64,000 nt of DNA. Source: Cladophialophora immunda (Eukaryota; Ascomycota; Eurotiomycetes; Chaetothyriales; Herpotrichiellaceae). Made by a program: the position numbers and the translations under genes. The notes beneath the pieces were generated by a model that saw only the letters and a program-made list of their open reading frames with translations, was not told the origin of the DNA and did not search any database. Shown here piece after piece: positions 1 to 12,377 of the stretch (position 1 is its first letter; every line of letters starts with the position of its first letter). The stretch is from NCBI RefSeq assembly GCF_000835495.1, contig NW_015622545.1:2496777-2560776 (forward strand). The letters are read 5' to 3'.

Positions 1-2
1 CC

Positions 3-383
3 ACTTCAACTCGAAACTGGGTCCGGGCATTGGGTTCTGCGGTCGGAGTGGCCGTGTCAACGGCCATCCAATACGCCGTGACCGTTAGTTCGTTACCAGC
101 TGGTCTGCCCGCAGACGTCGCATCAGCGGTCAAAGATGGGACCTGGACTATTGGTGGTGTGGCGCCTAGCTGGGACAAGGCTGTTCTAGATGCCAAAATG
201 AGGGGTATCAACCGGGTTTTTATCACGTTCTTGCCTCTTATCGGACTGTGTCTGGTTGGATGTTTGTGGATCCGCGACATTCCCCTGCGTGGAGATGACG
301 AAGAAGACAAGCAAACGAATCAAAAGCGACTGATTTCGAGGTGCAACAAGTTGACAGAGATGATGCCGAGAAACGCGGGTTGA
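3..383 (+). CDS. MFS multidrug efflux pump, C-terminal end (partial)
   Basis: The reading frame is open from the left edge, so the gene starts outside the window and only about 126 residues are present. The stretch WVRALGSAVGVAVSTAIQ, followed by a loop containing AKMRGINRVFITFLPLIGLCLVGCLWI, is the usual end of 14-segment DHA2-type drug:proton antiporters: the last two membrane segments, then a short charged tail (GDDEEDK). These pumps export toxic compounds across the plasma membrane. The last 30 residues do not resemble the family, so the true end could involve a small unspotted intron. Family assignment is good, substrate unknown. Confidence 0.8.
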   Translation, partial: TSTRNWVRALGSAVGVAVSTAIQYAVTVSSLPAGLPADVASAVKDGTWTIGGVAPSWDKAVLDAKMRGINRVFITFLPLIGLCLVGCLWIRDIPLRGDDEEDKQTNQKRLISRCNKLTEMMPRNAG

Positions 384-1865
384 AGGTGCACCAGAAGTTG
401 GATATAAATGTGGTTCGGCGGGGAAAAAAGAGATGCCGGAGCCCGGAATCCAATATCCATGGCTTGGCGCCAAGACCTCGACTCTGGACGACCCATTATT
501 TAAGACCTTATCCCTTCGCTCCTCCCTTTTTCTTCTACTACACCTGGGGAAGTGTGCTCATGTCGAGATTTGAGCGATACGAATACGGGTACAGGGGAGT
601 TGACATAGTGCCCTTCCAGCTTTCTTGACAATTTGTCAAAGCTGACCTTGTCTGTGATGAATATCAAAGGCGGGAAAATGACCAGCAATAACGTGGACGC
701 ATCTGCGATATGAGCCGAGTTCATGCCCCAACCTGAGACCAGTGTAGCAAAGGCACGGTGTAATGTCAGACGCTTGAAAAAGCGGGCTTGTGGCTATTAG
801 AGAAAGCTGCTGCGGCTTCCTACCTTGCCACTCATTTGGGCCTCCATCCCGGACTTTCGAGGGGAATGTGCAGGAAGAATGGACACCGGTCTCCTGCTGT
901 ACCGCCTGGCCGAGAAACTGCCAACCACGAGCTTTTGCAGTGTTCGGGCCCTGCGAAGAGATGGATTCGAACAAGGGAACACAGATTCGGAGAGTTATTC
1001 AGAGAGGTATTCGGACACGCGTAGTTATAGAAGATACAAGCGGTTGTTCCGAGCAAAACAAAGACGTCTGGCAATTAGCGATCTACCACATTTGTTTACC
1101 ATCCCAAGCAAGAATAAAACATCAAACTGATAAAGAGTCCTCGGCGTGCAAATCGACAGGGCGCCACAGATATCCAAAGACTATCGAAGATCTCGAGTCC
1201 TTTTCCTTACAGCCCTTCTTCACCCTCGCAGCCGTCGTCGCATGCTGATATGCGTCGCCTGAAAATACGAAAGGGGTTTGTCAGAACATGGAATCGACGC
1301 CCATAATCATCTGCCTAGGATTGTGGAAAGATATGAGAGGCTTTGTTGGCAGTAAGCTGGCCTTAGGATTGCAAATATCATATCAACGGCTTCCAGACGT
1401 TCATGCTCACAGACGCCGAGTCCAGCTGGACTTAAGAGATGGCCTGATTTGATACTGTTGAAGTGAAATACTGCTGACCCCAGACGACCAAAACTTGCCG
1501 AAGCACAGTAAGAGTCAAGCTGGTTACGACGGGCACAGTCCTTTGCCATTTCCCACACTTCTCTTCTTTTTATCGTACCCAAGAAGAAGGATTACAGAAA
1601 TCTGAACGTTTCACATTCCGCCAGCCACTGAAACCATTGGATTTCCCCATGAAGGATGAAGTCAATATCCAAGCCTGTTGGCCGAGTAATGGTGGTCCAT
1701 ATTCTTCTGTAGAACGAACGAAACTTGGGAAGCCGTTGAGCCCCCACAAAACCTCACTTTGAGAATCGGCCAGCACGCAGAAATAGGAGCCAAGAAGGGA
1801 TCTAATGAAAACATGTTGAAACTCTCCCTCAATGTGAGCTGTCCAAATAAATCAACGCGCTTTTT
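384..1865. other. Intergenic, nothing recognised
   Basis: This is about 1.5 kb between the efflux pump and the 3' end of the permease. Several ORFs of 60-150 codons exist on both strands, but none shows a family motif, a good start or a convincing splice chain. I see no repeats or RNA gene here. Confidence 0.6.
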
Positions 1866-3920
1866 TTAGACACCCTTCAGGCTGTTGTTCCTCACGGCTT
1901 GAATGTCCACCTTCTTCAAAGTGTCGGCCAAGTTGACCTTGCCGCCGTCGGTGATCATGGGCGGGCCCTGGTAGCCCTTCCGCGCGCCGAAGAACCACCA
2001 TGCGGCAACGAAGATGGTGAAGCCGCCCCAGATGAGACATGCGTAGTTCATCGTCTGGGCGTCCGTCGGGAGGTAGTACGGGAAGCAGTAGATGACGAAC
2101 CACACCATCATGTACGCGCAGGCGATGAAGTTGAAGATGAAGCCCAGGGCGCCTTTGAGGTGGAATGGGCCGTAGACTTCGATGTTACGCCGCTTGGTCA
2201 GGAGATGGGGCAGTATCGCAGCGATGTATGCTGTGTGGGTTTGACGTTAGCATCGAAACGTGTATATTACGATAGAGAGGAGATTGAGGGCTGGATATCT
2301 GCCCTCTACGGCTCTCCCAAGGAAAACTTACAGGAGCTTGACAACAGGACGAACGATCCGACAAAGGCATTGAATGCAGTGGTGCTCCCAACATAGATGG
2401 CTCCGAGGATTGTCACCAAGATGGCGGACACGATGGTGGCGTTGAACGGCATGCCGAGTCTCTGAGACACCTTGCCCAAGACCTTGGGGAAGGGCGTGGC
2501 CCCGTCTCGCGAAAGAGCCCACAGCGTCCGCCCACACGTAATGTACAGGCCGCACACGCAGATGCCGATGCAGATGAGGACGAGGGTGAGGAGGCCGATG
2601 GCGCCGCTGGCCGAGCCGGTGGCCTGACGGTAGATCTCGGCGATCGGGTAGGGGGAGTTGAACAGGGCATCGTAGTCGTTGATCGCGTACAGGATGGCGA
2701 TCAGGTAGGAAAAGCCGGTGATGAAGCCGATGCTCATCTGGCAGGCAATGGCGATAGGCACGTTTCGCTGAGGATAGGGGATTTCCTCCGCAAGGTGACT
2801 AAATCGGGTATTAACATCTTCCACGTACAATTCTTTTCCGAGAGAGCTCCTGACCTTGTGGTGTCTGGGGTTCCCACGCTGAACGCCCCGTTGAGCATGC
2901 CTGCAACGAAGACAAACTAGAATTCCACCGGAGTCAGTATTTGAAGCATTCCTCCTGCTTTTCTGCAGCTGGTGAAAACTCACCCCATTGGGATACCCGA
3001 TGTCGGCAGTCCATTCAGTCCAAACAAATGATGAAGATGCGTGGCCCGGTCGGCCGTCCTGGCCTGGCATAACAGTTCTGGGAAGTTCAGTATCCACATT
3101 TTTGATGAGATGTTTGTTGGAGAAAGATGGTACTCACACCACGATGATCGTGATCAGGAACCCGGCGAGAATGAAGAAGATGCCCGCGTTGTTTAGATGT
3201 GGCATAGCCGAGTTGAAGAAGCATACAATCGGGCATGCGATCCACGTAACGATAATATAGGTGACAAAAACGTGCCATGGCTGAGAAACGAAGTCTGGAT
3301 GCTTCAGGGCATACCTGCAGCTTGTTAGGATGTCCATCAGAGCTTTGCGGACCGGCGCTTCTTACATTTGAACGACTGTATTAGACTGAACACCGCCCCA
3401 GTTAGCAAATACCGCCTTCTTCCTGCTTGATCTCACTCACGAAAATGGACGTCATAGACGCAGCACCCAGAATCCACGCAAGGCAGTTCCACCAGCCGGC
3501 AAAGAATCCCACAACACGGCCCCATCGCTTTCCGGGAGTGACCGAGGCCCAGTGGTAGACACCAGCGGAAGATGGAATAGCAGAGGCAAGCTCGGCGATG
3601 CATGCTGCCACAATCCAGTAGAAGACGGACACGACAAGGAACTCGTAGAGCACACCTGGATAATGCCCGTTAGCCATAGCTTATGCCTCTCGTCAAGAAG
3701 CACACGCACCAGGTGGACCACCATTGAAGATGGCCACCAGAATCGACCCTCCGATTGCTGGCCAGACGTTGCCGACAACGAGCCCGACGCCGGCGAGCGA
3801 CACGAGATTGAATTGTCGCGACAACTCTTGGGCATGGCCCGAGGCGTTGATGAAATTATTGCCCGACTCCGAGGGCTCCGACTCTGTCGCGACCTCTGGG
3901 ATTTCGTTCTTGTCGGCCAT
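1866..3920 (-). CDS. APC-family amino acid/choline/GABA-type permease
   Basis: Plasma-membrane importer of the amino acid-polyamine-choline superfamily, closest in pattern to fungal choline/GABA permeases (Hnm1/Uga4 type). Eight exons close in frame: 3920-3710, 3655-3441, 3385-3366 (only 20 nt), 3314-3138, 3077-2984, 2916-2855, 2798-2332 and 2230-1866, giving 536 residues. The N-terminus has LSRQFNLVSLAGVGLVVGNVWPAIG, the family's first helix. Later come FVWTEW, AGMLNGAFSVGTPD joined to SHLAEEIPYPQRNVPIAIA, and SRDGATPFPKVLG, all hallmarks of this group. About 12 membrane segments are expected and visible. The start is the ATG of MADKNEIPEV. An upstream in-frame CTG is not needed. Substrate cannot be fixed. 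It is divergent from the rhodopsin-domain gene and shares its 1.26-kb upstream region. Confidence 0.9.
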
Positions 3921-5178
3921 ATTAGAGACCAGCGCCAGACGCACGCAGAACGATGAAGAGTCAGTAAGAAGACAGTATAGGCAGCAGGATGGAATTGATG
4001 AATGGAAGAGAAATGAAGGAAGTGAGCAGGTCAGACTTGGCTACATCATGGAAGGCGTCCAGAAAAACCCACCCATCCACCAGTGGAAGCGGATTGGTGA
4101 GCTGTGGTAGTGGCTTCTCCGCAATGCTTTGGATGAAGTACTTGTACATAATAGAATGCTGGTCGCGCCACCGATGGATTCTTTAGCAGTCGCAGCGGCG
4201 GTGGAGCGCTGGACAGGGGAGGGACTCCTGACACGAGCACACTGATTGGACAGTAAAGTCCGCGCTCCACCCGCCAAGCCCAGGAACAACTGCTGTCTCC
4301 GGTATGAGCGGCGGAGGCTGCCAAGATATGGTGGGGCTTTTCCGCTCTAGCCGCATCAAATTTTCTTCGCAGACTCCCAGACTTTCCTCCCATGGGCAAT
4401 CCATGTGTCAACGGAATCACAGTCTGTGACCTTAGCCATCGGACTGTTGCCCATTCAATCGATTACACCGGCCCCTCAATCAGGTGGTGCTGGGATACCA
4501 TCATTCGTCAGATTGGGGTCCCGCCGGTCTGGCTCACGGGCAGGAGCCACTGGAACGGTCTGGTACGGCCGTCCAGGTCTCCATTCACGGGACTATCGCG
4601 AGATCTGGTACCTGATAAAACCTGGCAAGCTACATGCCATGTGGCAGGTGGCGAACACAGGGTTCATGACTGGGTTTAGCTGGAGCTAGTGTCACCAACC
4701 ACCAGGCGGGCAGGCCATGCTGTTCCATGCTTCATGTTCGCAGAGCTCTTTAAGGCTCTCGGCAGCGTCCATTCCGAAACACTATAACGGTAGGATTCTT
4801 CTTAGCCCATACATGTACAGCATCAAGTTGAAATGGAGCGCACGGCGGGAGCACGAATCGTTGGCCACCCCCTATTTCCCATTTCCCACAGTTGCCTCGT
4901 GGGGTTCCGCACACCGAATTTCAATGACGCTCCACCTGCTGTCTGAGCTAGAGGCGACGCTGTAACGTCCATTCTGGGACTGATATCTCGTGGGCAGTTC
5001 GGCGCTAGAAAATCAGAAGGGCCCAGAAAAGTTACGTTATTCAAACATGATAGGGTTCCACGACGAATCTCCCTTTGCGCAGTGAAATCTCTCCTGCTTC
5101 TTCGTCGCCGTCCCCAACGCCGTCGTTCGTCTCTCGAACATTGCTCTGCGGTAGCAGTCTTCTGGAAAGGCAGCAGTC
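3921..5178. promoter_or_regulatory. Shared upstream region of divergent permease and rhodopsin-domain genes
   Basis: This 1.26-kb gap lies between two divergent start codons, so it must hold both promoters. ORFs of 60-125 codons occur on both strands without family motifs. I could not identify specific operator sites. Confidence 0.5.
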
Positions 5179-6553
5179 ATGTCGACGAATCCCAACCCCG
5201 GGTTCAAGCCGGAATCATGGAGTTTATACGGCGTCGGCGCATTCTTCGTCGTCCTGCGACTGTCCGTACCAAGCGCCTGCGATCACCGTGCATGAGAATT
5301 ACCCCTCTAACGTACTTTCGAACAGGATCGGCAAGATCAAACGGGTGGGCATCAGACACCTCGAAATCGACGACGCCCTCATCGCGTTCGGCTTCGTGGC
5401 CTACACCATACTCGTGGTGGCCTTTAACGAAATGCTGGACGGGCCAGGATCCAACTTGATGACACCAGAGGAGGAAGCCGCGCTTACACCGGAGACCAAA
5501 GCAGGGCGCATTCGCGGGAGCAAATGGGTCTTTGTGTCTGAGCACGCGGAACTTCTCACAATCTGGAGCATGAAGGCGGGTGAGTTCAAAGGCTATTTCC
5601 TTTTTCAGAGGCAGCTATTGTGCACGGGCTCCCATCAGCAGTGCAGCAGACTGACAGGAGACATCTAGCCATGCTGGTTCTGTATGCAAAGTTGATCGAC
5701 AAGACTCGACAGCGCAGATTGCTCTGGGTGGTCGTGGCATGGGTGGTTTGCGCTTTCGTGGGAGACGAACTCGCCCTCTTCACCATCTGCCGACCCCTGT
5801 CGCAGTATTGGGCCGTTCCCGCTCAGAATTGTGAGTATCTGGCTCATTTCTATTCGTTTGCGTTCTATGGCACACCCCACGCTGACCCAGTCACCAAAAA
5901 AAGCCCAATGCTACACCTACCAATACTATCAGATCGTCAACGCCGTCTTCAACATCTCCACCGACATCCTGATCATGCTCATGGGTATCCCTCCGGTCCT
6001 GTCGGCCCGCCTGTCCCTGCAGCAAAAGCTCATCCTCGGCGTCATCTTCGGGATGGGTGGCTTCGTGATCGTCGCCGCCATCCTGAGGGCGATCTACTGC
6101 CTAGTCCCCTCGCTGATCTCCTACGTCTACATGAACTGGTACTTCCGCGAGGCGTCGGTGTCCATCTACGTGACGACCCTGCCGGGCATCTGGGTGTTCC
6201 TGAAGGAGATGTTCCCCATCATCCAGAAACTCACGAGCCGGCCCGCAACGAAACCAACCAACTCCCGCACCGTCGAGCACCAGAAGCAGGCGTCTTACTG
6301 GAATGAGCCCAGCAGACACCACCGCAGCCAATTCGACGCCAAGGATCTGGACTTTGACCTGGACACGTACCCGATCAGCAAGTCCATGATCACCTCGGCA
6401 GAGAGTGACCTGGGCGGCCAAGGCGTCGGCCGCAGCGACAGTGGACAGGGCGATGCCGATTCCACAAACTCGACGCGCTATGATGCCGCACTCCATGAGA
6501 TAAGGTGCGACAAGACGTTCACTGTCGAGAGCATTCCCCGAGGTCGACCCTGA
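5179..6553 (+). CDS. Fungal rhodopsin-domain (PTH11-like) integral membrane protein
   Basis: Seven-helix membrane protein of the large ascomycete rhodopsin-domain family (PTH11/SAT5-like), usually of unknown ligand and often discussed as a receptor. Four exons close in frame (5179-5261, 5326-5579, 5669-5830, 5904-6553), giving 382 residues. Diagnostic blocks are LEIDDALIAFGFVAYT, LLTIWSMKA followed by LVLYAKLIDKT, FTICRPLSQYWAVP, YQIVNAVFNISTDILIMLMGIP, KLILGVIFGMGGFVIVAAILRA and TTLPGIWVFLKEMFP. The cytoplasmic tail of about 120 residues is hydrophilic and Ser/Asp-rich. The CFEM domain seen in some PTH11 proteins is absent. The first intron has a weak donor (GTCCGT), so the first 28 residues are less certain than the rest. 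Confidence 0.88.
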
Positions 6554-7487
6554 GCGACGCCCAGAATTGCTGGAGAAGGGGGGAAGTCTCGTACGAGAGA
6601 GAGAGATCTCTCATATCTGCGGGTCTGTCCTTCTTGTATGAAGCTGGGACGCTGTGCGACGTTCTTGAACAGTACCATGATCATTTTCATGTTTTGCAGC
6701 ATCAGCGCCGTGTACGATGTTAGACGCACCAGAGTAGAGGGAGGCTCTTCTGTTTTTGATCATGATAGTCTCGGGACCGGAACCAGGACCAATGTATGCT
6801 AGGAATTGAAGAATTGTTAGGAATTGAGTCAGAATCCGTCAAATGAATACTGCCTGGAGGCCGATTCGAGCACATACCCCATTCCCATATGGAGACATGT
6901 GTCGCTTGTCCGTTTCCCCAATCTGGGCGGCCTGAATCCACCCCTCTATGATGCCGGCTTGCTTGAAAACTGTCCTTTTGGTTTTGGGGGAAGGATGCAA
7001 TGGTAACATGGCAGCCTGCTTGATGAGGAGAGCCACCTCCGTCAGCGTGCAGCAAACACTCTCGGGTGTGATATGTCGGACCTTGTACTCCGTCCTCCTT
7101 GTAGGGCTGGTGAGGTTGCGTCTCGCGGGCCGAGCTGAGGCTAAGGCTGAGGCTGTGCCGCAGGTTTTAAGGCTGCCTGGCCTCGACCTCGCTCGGTTAC
7201 TGGTTTAAAGCGCCCGTCATCCTCCTCGACCAGGCCTTGACTCTTCTTGTTTGAGACAAGAGATAGGACTCCTGAACACTTTGTCTTCTAGGCCCTGAGT
7301 TATCCTGCAAAGGTGTCCTTTTTTCCCATCTTGCAGCCATGTACGCAGGAACTCCCTCGCGAGCCCGCGGCACAGATTCTTCGCATTGACAGCCTTCCCG
7401 GCGGCAGTCCGAGTCAGGATATTGGATAACAAATGAATTCATGTCTCGGTCTTGCAGATCTATTTCCATACAGTAACATCTAGAGCT
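6554..7487. other. Intergenic, nothing recognised
   Basis: This stretch contains the 3' flank of the rhodopsin-domain gene and the upstream region of the next one. No ORF with recognisable features, no repeat and no RNA gene was found. Confidence 0.55.
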
Positions 7488-9011
7488 ATGTTTCGGTTCG
7501 CAAATGCCATCCCATCTCTTAGGGGAGCGACCAATTCTGCACTCGAGAGCAATGCAAACTCTGTAGATGAGGCAGAGGACCACGTTCCCCCACTAAACAC
7601 CATCCCTCCCAACAACAACAACCACGACCCGACTCTCATCCAAAGCATGCCTCCTTGGGCAAGAGAGTTGAACGATGCACGATCCAACAGGCACAGCCGA
7701 GCCTCGTCGGTGGTCTCCACCCAGTCCAAGTTCACCACTACGACTCTGCAAGAAGATGCGCGCAGCATCGATATCAATGTCGGCGGCCAGTACTTCCGGA
7801 TCAGTCGGGATGGTTCGCGAATTACAGCTGATGCTCCACCGCCATACACTGGCTGGGCTGACACGATACGCTTCCCAGGAGACCGAGCAAGCGATGTGGT
7901 GAGCTTGGATAGTCGCATTGAAGTGGACAGTCAAGATGTCGACGAAGACGATTTGGAGGACGGAGCAGTTACTCCGAGGTCAACATTCACCGCCATCGAC
8001 CATGATGCTGGTGTGCGAGCCAATATCCTGGATCCGACCGAGCTTGAGATGCCCTCACCGGTAGGACATGATCAGCTCAACAACCGCTCATCCTCGGCCA
8101 CCCTCATCAGTGACAGAAGGACCACCGGTTCTGCTGGGGGGCTCGACCAAGGCCTGTTGAGTGGAGAGGACCCAGAGATTCTGCCTGGTCCGAACCCAGG
8201 CCATCACAGAAGGAGGGTGGTCTCAGAAGATCTCATGCTCGACAGGACGGATCAGTTGCCACGGTCATCACCGTCGAGAAGGACGCCTCGGGGACGCCTC
8301 CCTCGACTTATCACGTCTGGCGAGATTTCGCGGCTCAGCCATCGACCTCGATACTCTCACCAGCGCTCCAACAGATCGCGAGGACGTTCACTCCAGATCC
8401 GATCTGCTGGCGCAGTTCTGGGTGACATGCCTGATAATGGTGAACCGCGATCTCCTGATTACATAGGGAGGAACGCTCGTGGAAGGTTCCCTTTTCCCAT
8501 CAGGGCCATCACGACCCAGAATACCAGCGCCCCAAGAGATGGCGACTCCTCCGCCAGAGGGTCGAATCCTCTCGACATGAGCGAGACACCGGAGGAAAGC
8601 AATACACCTCTACCCATGGACGACGAGAACGACATCTCCCTCCACTACGCACGAATGATGAGGAAATTGGACTCGACGCATCGCAAGGCCATTCTCTTCA
8701 AGGACAAGCAAGTGGCGGAGCTTCGGGAGAAACTGAACGAAAAGGACATTGTGTTGAGACAGCAGCTACGGGCCAAAGATTTCATCATTGATGATCTGAA
8801 GAAACGGCTGAGCAATCTCGAGGAGAACGTGGAGGTGATGCTGGAAAAGGCCCGACATCAAGTGGAGGATCTGTGGGAGTCTCGGTGGAAAGATCGTGAC
8901 TTTCATCTGCGAGAGCGCATGAGACGCATAGAGGAGGAGGCACAGAAGACGATCGAGCGAGTGAGGGTCTGTCAAGGACAGTCCGAACAAGGCCCGAACA
9001 GTAATGAGTAG
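7488..9011 (+). CDS. Hypothetical disordered protein with C-terminal coiled coil
   Basis: A single uninterrupted ORF of 507 codons from an ATG (MFRFANAIPS). I do not recognise the family. Residues 1-380 are polar and rich in Ser, Arg, Pro and Asp, most likely disordered, with an RS/RG-rich patch (about residues 250-310). A PPPY motif near residue 117 could bind a WW domain, as in Rsp5-type ligase partners; this is inference. From about residue 382 to 495 the sequence becomes a heptad-like, strongly charged coiled coil (KDKQVAELREKLNEKD, DDLKKRLSNLEENVEVMLEKA). The arrangement suggests a scaffold or adaptor rather than an enzyme. An in-frame TTG lies 12 codons upstream but is not needed. Confidence 0.75.
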   Translation: MFRFANAIPSLRGATNSALESNANSVDEAEDHVPPLNTIPPNNNNHDPTLIQSMPPWARELNDARSNRHSRASSVVSTQSKFTTTTLQEDARSIDINVGGQYFRISRDGSRITADAPPPYTGWADTIRFPGDRASDVVSLDSRIEVDSQDVDEDDLEDGAVTPRSTFTAIDHDAGVRANILDPTELEMPSPVGHDQLNNRSSSATLISDRRTTGSAGGLDQGLLSGEDPEILPGPNPGHHRRRVVSEDLMLDRTDQLPRSSPSRRTPRGRLPRLITSGEISRLSHRPRYSHQRSNRSRGRSLQIRSAGAVLGDMPDNGEPRSPDYIGRNARGRFPFPIRAITTQNTSAPRDGDSSARGSNPLDMSETPEESNTPLPMDDENDISLHYARMMRKLDSTHRKAILFKDKQVAELREKLNEKDIVLRQQLRAKDFIIDDLKKRLSNLEENVEVMLEKARHQVEDLWESRWKDRDFHLRERMRRIEEEAQKTIERVRVCQGQSEQGPNSNE

Positions 9012-9970
9012 GCGGGCCAGCTGCGATAAAAGACGCCACCAGAGAGGGCGAGAGCTGGATGAATGTAACGAGCTGGACGGGTGAATAGGGTTCCTTTCTA
9101 CCGGGATCGCGGAGAGGTGACCTGCGACAATTAGTTACCACGAGTAATGAGGTGGAGGATTTTTCATATAGAATTGAGCATATACGGAATGCGGTGCAGT
9201 GGTGGACAGTGTAGCTAGGGAACCACAGCACTTGTTTCCGATGTTGGCCGAGTGCGCAGTCTTCGGGCGGGAGGCTGGAAGTCTCGAAGCCTGTGCAGCT
9301 GGTGCCTCAGCAGTGCCCCGCCCATTCTTAATTGGCGTTGGTTGGCTCTTTTTGGCGGGCGGTGGGGGGGGTGGCTGCCGAGAGCCTGGAGAGGAAGCAG
9401 AGCCTAATACCTGACGCCTGCAAGTCGTGCTGTGCTTGAACGCCCTCGCCCCTCCCCCCGGGGACGCGCCTAGGGGTTGGAGATCGCGGACATGGGCTCG
9501 ACGCCCGCCAACCAGAATTAGGCATCGTCGCCAAAAACAATCACCAGTGACTTCATTTCCTGCCCCAGTCTATGCTTCTCGCAGCTTCTCACCCCACGCA
9601 GTTTCCTCAACAACTTACCATACAACAAAAACCCTTTGGTGCCAAAGCGCCCTCAACAACACCTGGCCTTTTTTCGCCTTCCAAGATTCTTTCCCTGTGG
9701 CTATCAGCGTCAATTGTGTAATGGCTCTTCTCCATTGATCCCGTACTCTTATCTGTCCCCTCCATCTTGTCATCTACCTCTCGTCTTGTCCCTCATTTTG
9801 ACCTCAATTCACACATTGTCCTCGGATTCCCGACCAGCCTGCATTTCCGTACATGGGCTGACTCGTGTCTCCCTGGTCCGACGGTTTCTGTCGTTGAGTC
9901 TTATCGAGGCAACCTTTCTTCATTCCCTTCCGTCTGCTCCCTCAAATATCCACACGGATAGCGGAAAGCC
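9012..9970. other. Intergenic, upstream region of the acyltransferase gene
   Basis: No gene seen. It includes an eight-G run at 9364-9371 within a G-rich stretch. The last 500 bases are pyrimidine-rich (CT tracts), as is common in fungal promoters and 5' leaders just upstream of the acyltransferase start. Confidence 0.5.
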
Positions 9971-12377
9971 ATGCCGTCTCAGGCAGGATCATCCAAGGAG
10001 GCCGTGTCCAAGGCTGCCCGGCGTGGGCGAGGCAAGAAGAAGGGAAACCAGCTGCAAATACCGTGGCTTTATGACATAGTCCTATGGGCTCTCTCTGTCC
10101 TGATAGATCTCTTCTTTCGAGAGGTCCATCCCCGGGGAGCCTGGAAGGTCCCCAAAACAGGTCCTGTCATTCTCGTGGCGGCACCACACGCCAATCAGGT
10201 ACGCACATGACGGTATGCCCTGCCCGAGACAACGCTAACACCCATAGTTCGTCGATTCCCTGATTCTGATGAGGATTCTCAAGCACGAGGCCAAGAGAAG
10301 GATTTCATATCTGGTTGCTGAGAAGTCGACGAAACGCAAGTTTATTGGGACCCTGTCAACTGCGATAGGAGCGATCCCCGTAGGCCGAGCCTTGGACAAA
10401 GTCAAGCCCGCACAGGGCAAGATATTCCTCCCGGACCAGGACAATGACCCTACCTTGATTCAAGGCGTGGGCACTGATTTCACGAATGGCGATTTCGAGG
10501 TTGGCGGACTGATTGTCCTGCCGAAAGTGAGAGGCCAGACCCCAAGCACAGAAATCGCCGAGATCATCTCCCCTACAGAACTTCGCCTCAAAAAGCCCTT
10601 CAGGACGCCAGAGGCGTTGGAGTCCTTAACCGGGAATGGCACCGTTGGCCGCGACACAAACGACCAGCAGATTGAATCCCGCGGCTGCTCGTTCAAGGTT
10701 GCCCCGTATGTGGACCAAACCAAAGTCTACAATGCAGTCTTTGACGAGCTCGACGCGGGTGGCTGCATTGGCATTTTCCCGGAAGGTGGGAGCCATGACC
10801 GACCCGACCTTCTCCCTCTGAAAGCAGGCGTGGCCATCATGGCTCTAGGAGCCGAAGCCCGACATCCCGGATGCGGTGTCAAGATTATCCCAATTGGCAT
10901 GAACTATTTCCACGCGCATAAATTCCGATCGAGGGCCGTCATCGAGTTTGGTCATCCCATCGAAGTTCACCCTGACCAAGTTGAAGCCTACAAGGCTGGT
11001 GACCGGAGGAACGCCGTCGGCTCATTGCTAGAGACAGTCTTCCAGGGCTTAGTGGCTGTGACGCAATCTAGTCCGGACTACGACACCTTGATGCTCGTGC
11101 AAGCGGCTCGCCGGTTGTACAATCCCCTGGGGAAGAAATTGCCTCTGCCGCTGGTGGTGGAGTTGAACCGGCGCCTGGTCAAAGGATACACGACGTACAA
11201 GGATGACCCACGCGTTGTTGAACTGAAGAAAGATGTACTCGAGTACAATCGCCAACTTCGAGCACTTGGTGTTCGGGACCATCAAGTGGAATGGGGCAAC
11301 CCAGCTAAACATCCATGGTGGCACATTCTGGGGACGCTGATCTATCGACTGGGAGAGCTCTTCTTCCTGGGCATTGGCACCCTTCCCGGGCTGGCCATGT
11401 TTTGGCCTGTCTTTGTTACCACCAAAGTCATATCCTATCAAAAGTCCAAGGAAGCTCTTGCGGCATCGACGGTGAAACTGCAAGGTCGAGATGTCATCAC
11501 CACCTGGAAATTGCTTGTGGCCATGGCGTTTGCTCCCGCACTCTACGCCTACTACACGGTGATTGTGTCCATATGGCTAGTTTACAACCGGCGAGACGGA
11601 TACTATACCCACAAGGTTCCATGGTGGATGGTGGCCCGGACTTATGTGCCAGACTTTGTTCCGGTGTGGCTTTTTGCCATCCTCTTCTTGATCTTGTGTA
11701 TCCTCATCACGTTTGCCGCCCTGAGGATTGGCGAAATAGGGATGGATGTGGTCAAGTCATTACCGCCACTGTTTGTCGCGCTCAATCCACGTTCCTCCAG
11801 CCGATTTGCGAAGCTGCAACGGCGCCGCAAGGCCTTGTCCGAGAAGGTGACCAAGGTGATCAATGAATTGGGACCCGAGGTTTTCCCCGACTTTGACGCG
11901 GCGCGAATTGTGCCGGATGCGTATAGAGAGGGAGCGTACCAGTCCAAGTACAAGAAGATGCCAGAGGAGCCCAGAATCGATGCGACCGAGCCCACAACGC
12001 CCACTTCGGGGACTTTCGAAGAGCGGACCGCCGAGTCGCCCGGTTCGAGATCGATGTTACCATTTGGGTTTCTGCCCTCGAACGAAGCTTTTCACAATAT
12101 TGGGGGATTTGGCTTCTTTGCGTCGCGACCTACAACGCCCAAGAGCCGGAGCAGGAGCAGCTCTGCTGGCGGAGCACTGGCCTCGGCCACGAGCTTGAAA
12201 TTCACCTCGCTGGATCATGATGAAGTTAGCAAGCGAATCCGTGGTGCCATGCGGGAAAGAGGACGAAAGCGTGAAAGCGAAGGGGCAGAAACCGGGACGG
12301 AAAGCAGCTGGGACATGGCTGATGATGAACGAATGACTCCGACGACCGAGGATGAGGAACCCAAGAAGGACCGGTAG
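9971..12377 (+). CDS. SCT1: Glycerol-3-phosphate/dihydroxyacetone-phosphate sn-1 acyltransferase (Gpt2/Sct1 type)
   Basis: Catalyses the first acylation in glycerolipid synthesis at the endoplasmic reticulum, from glycerol-3-phosphate or DHAP to the 1-acyl product. Two exons (9971-10198, 10248-12377) give 785 residues, close to yeast Sct1/Gpt2. The PlsC catalytic block is visible as VAAPHANQFVDS (residues about 70-80, spanning the intron) and the substrate-binding block as GIFPEGGSHDRP (about residue 253). An insertion of roughly 100 residues lies between these blocks (EVGGLIVLPKVRG onward), as in the fungal enzymes. Three hydrophobic segments follow (LFFLGIGTLPGLAMFWPV, AFAPALYAYYTVIVSIWLV, VWLFAILFLILCILITFAAL). 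The C-terminal 200 residues are Ser/Thr-rich and charged, a likely phosphorylation region. I cannot say whether it is the Gpt2 or Sct1 orthologue. Confidence 0.92.
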
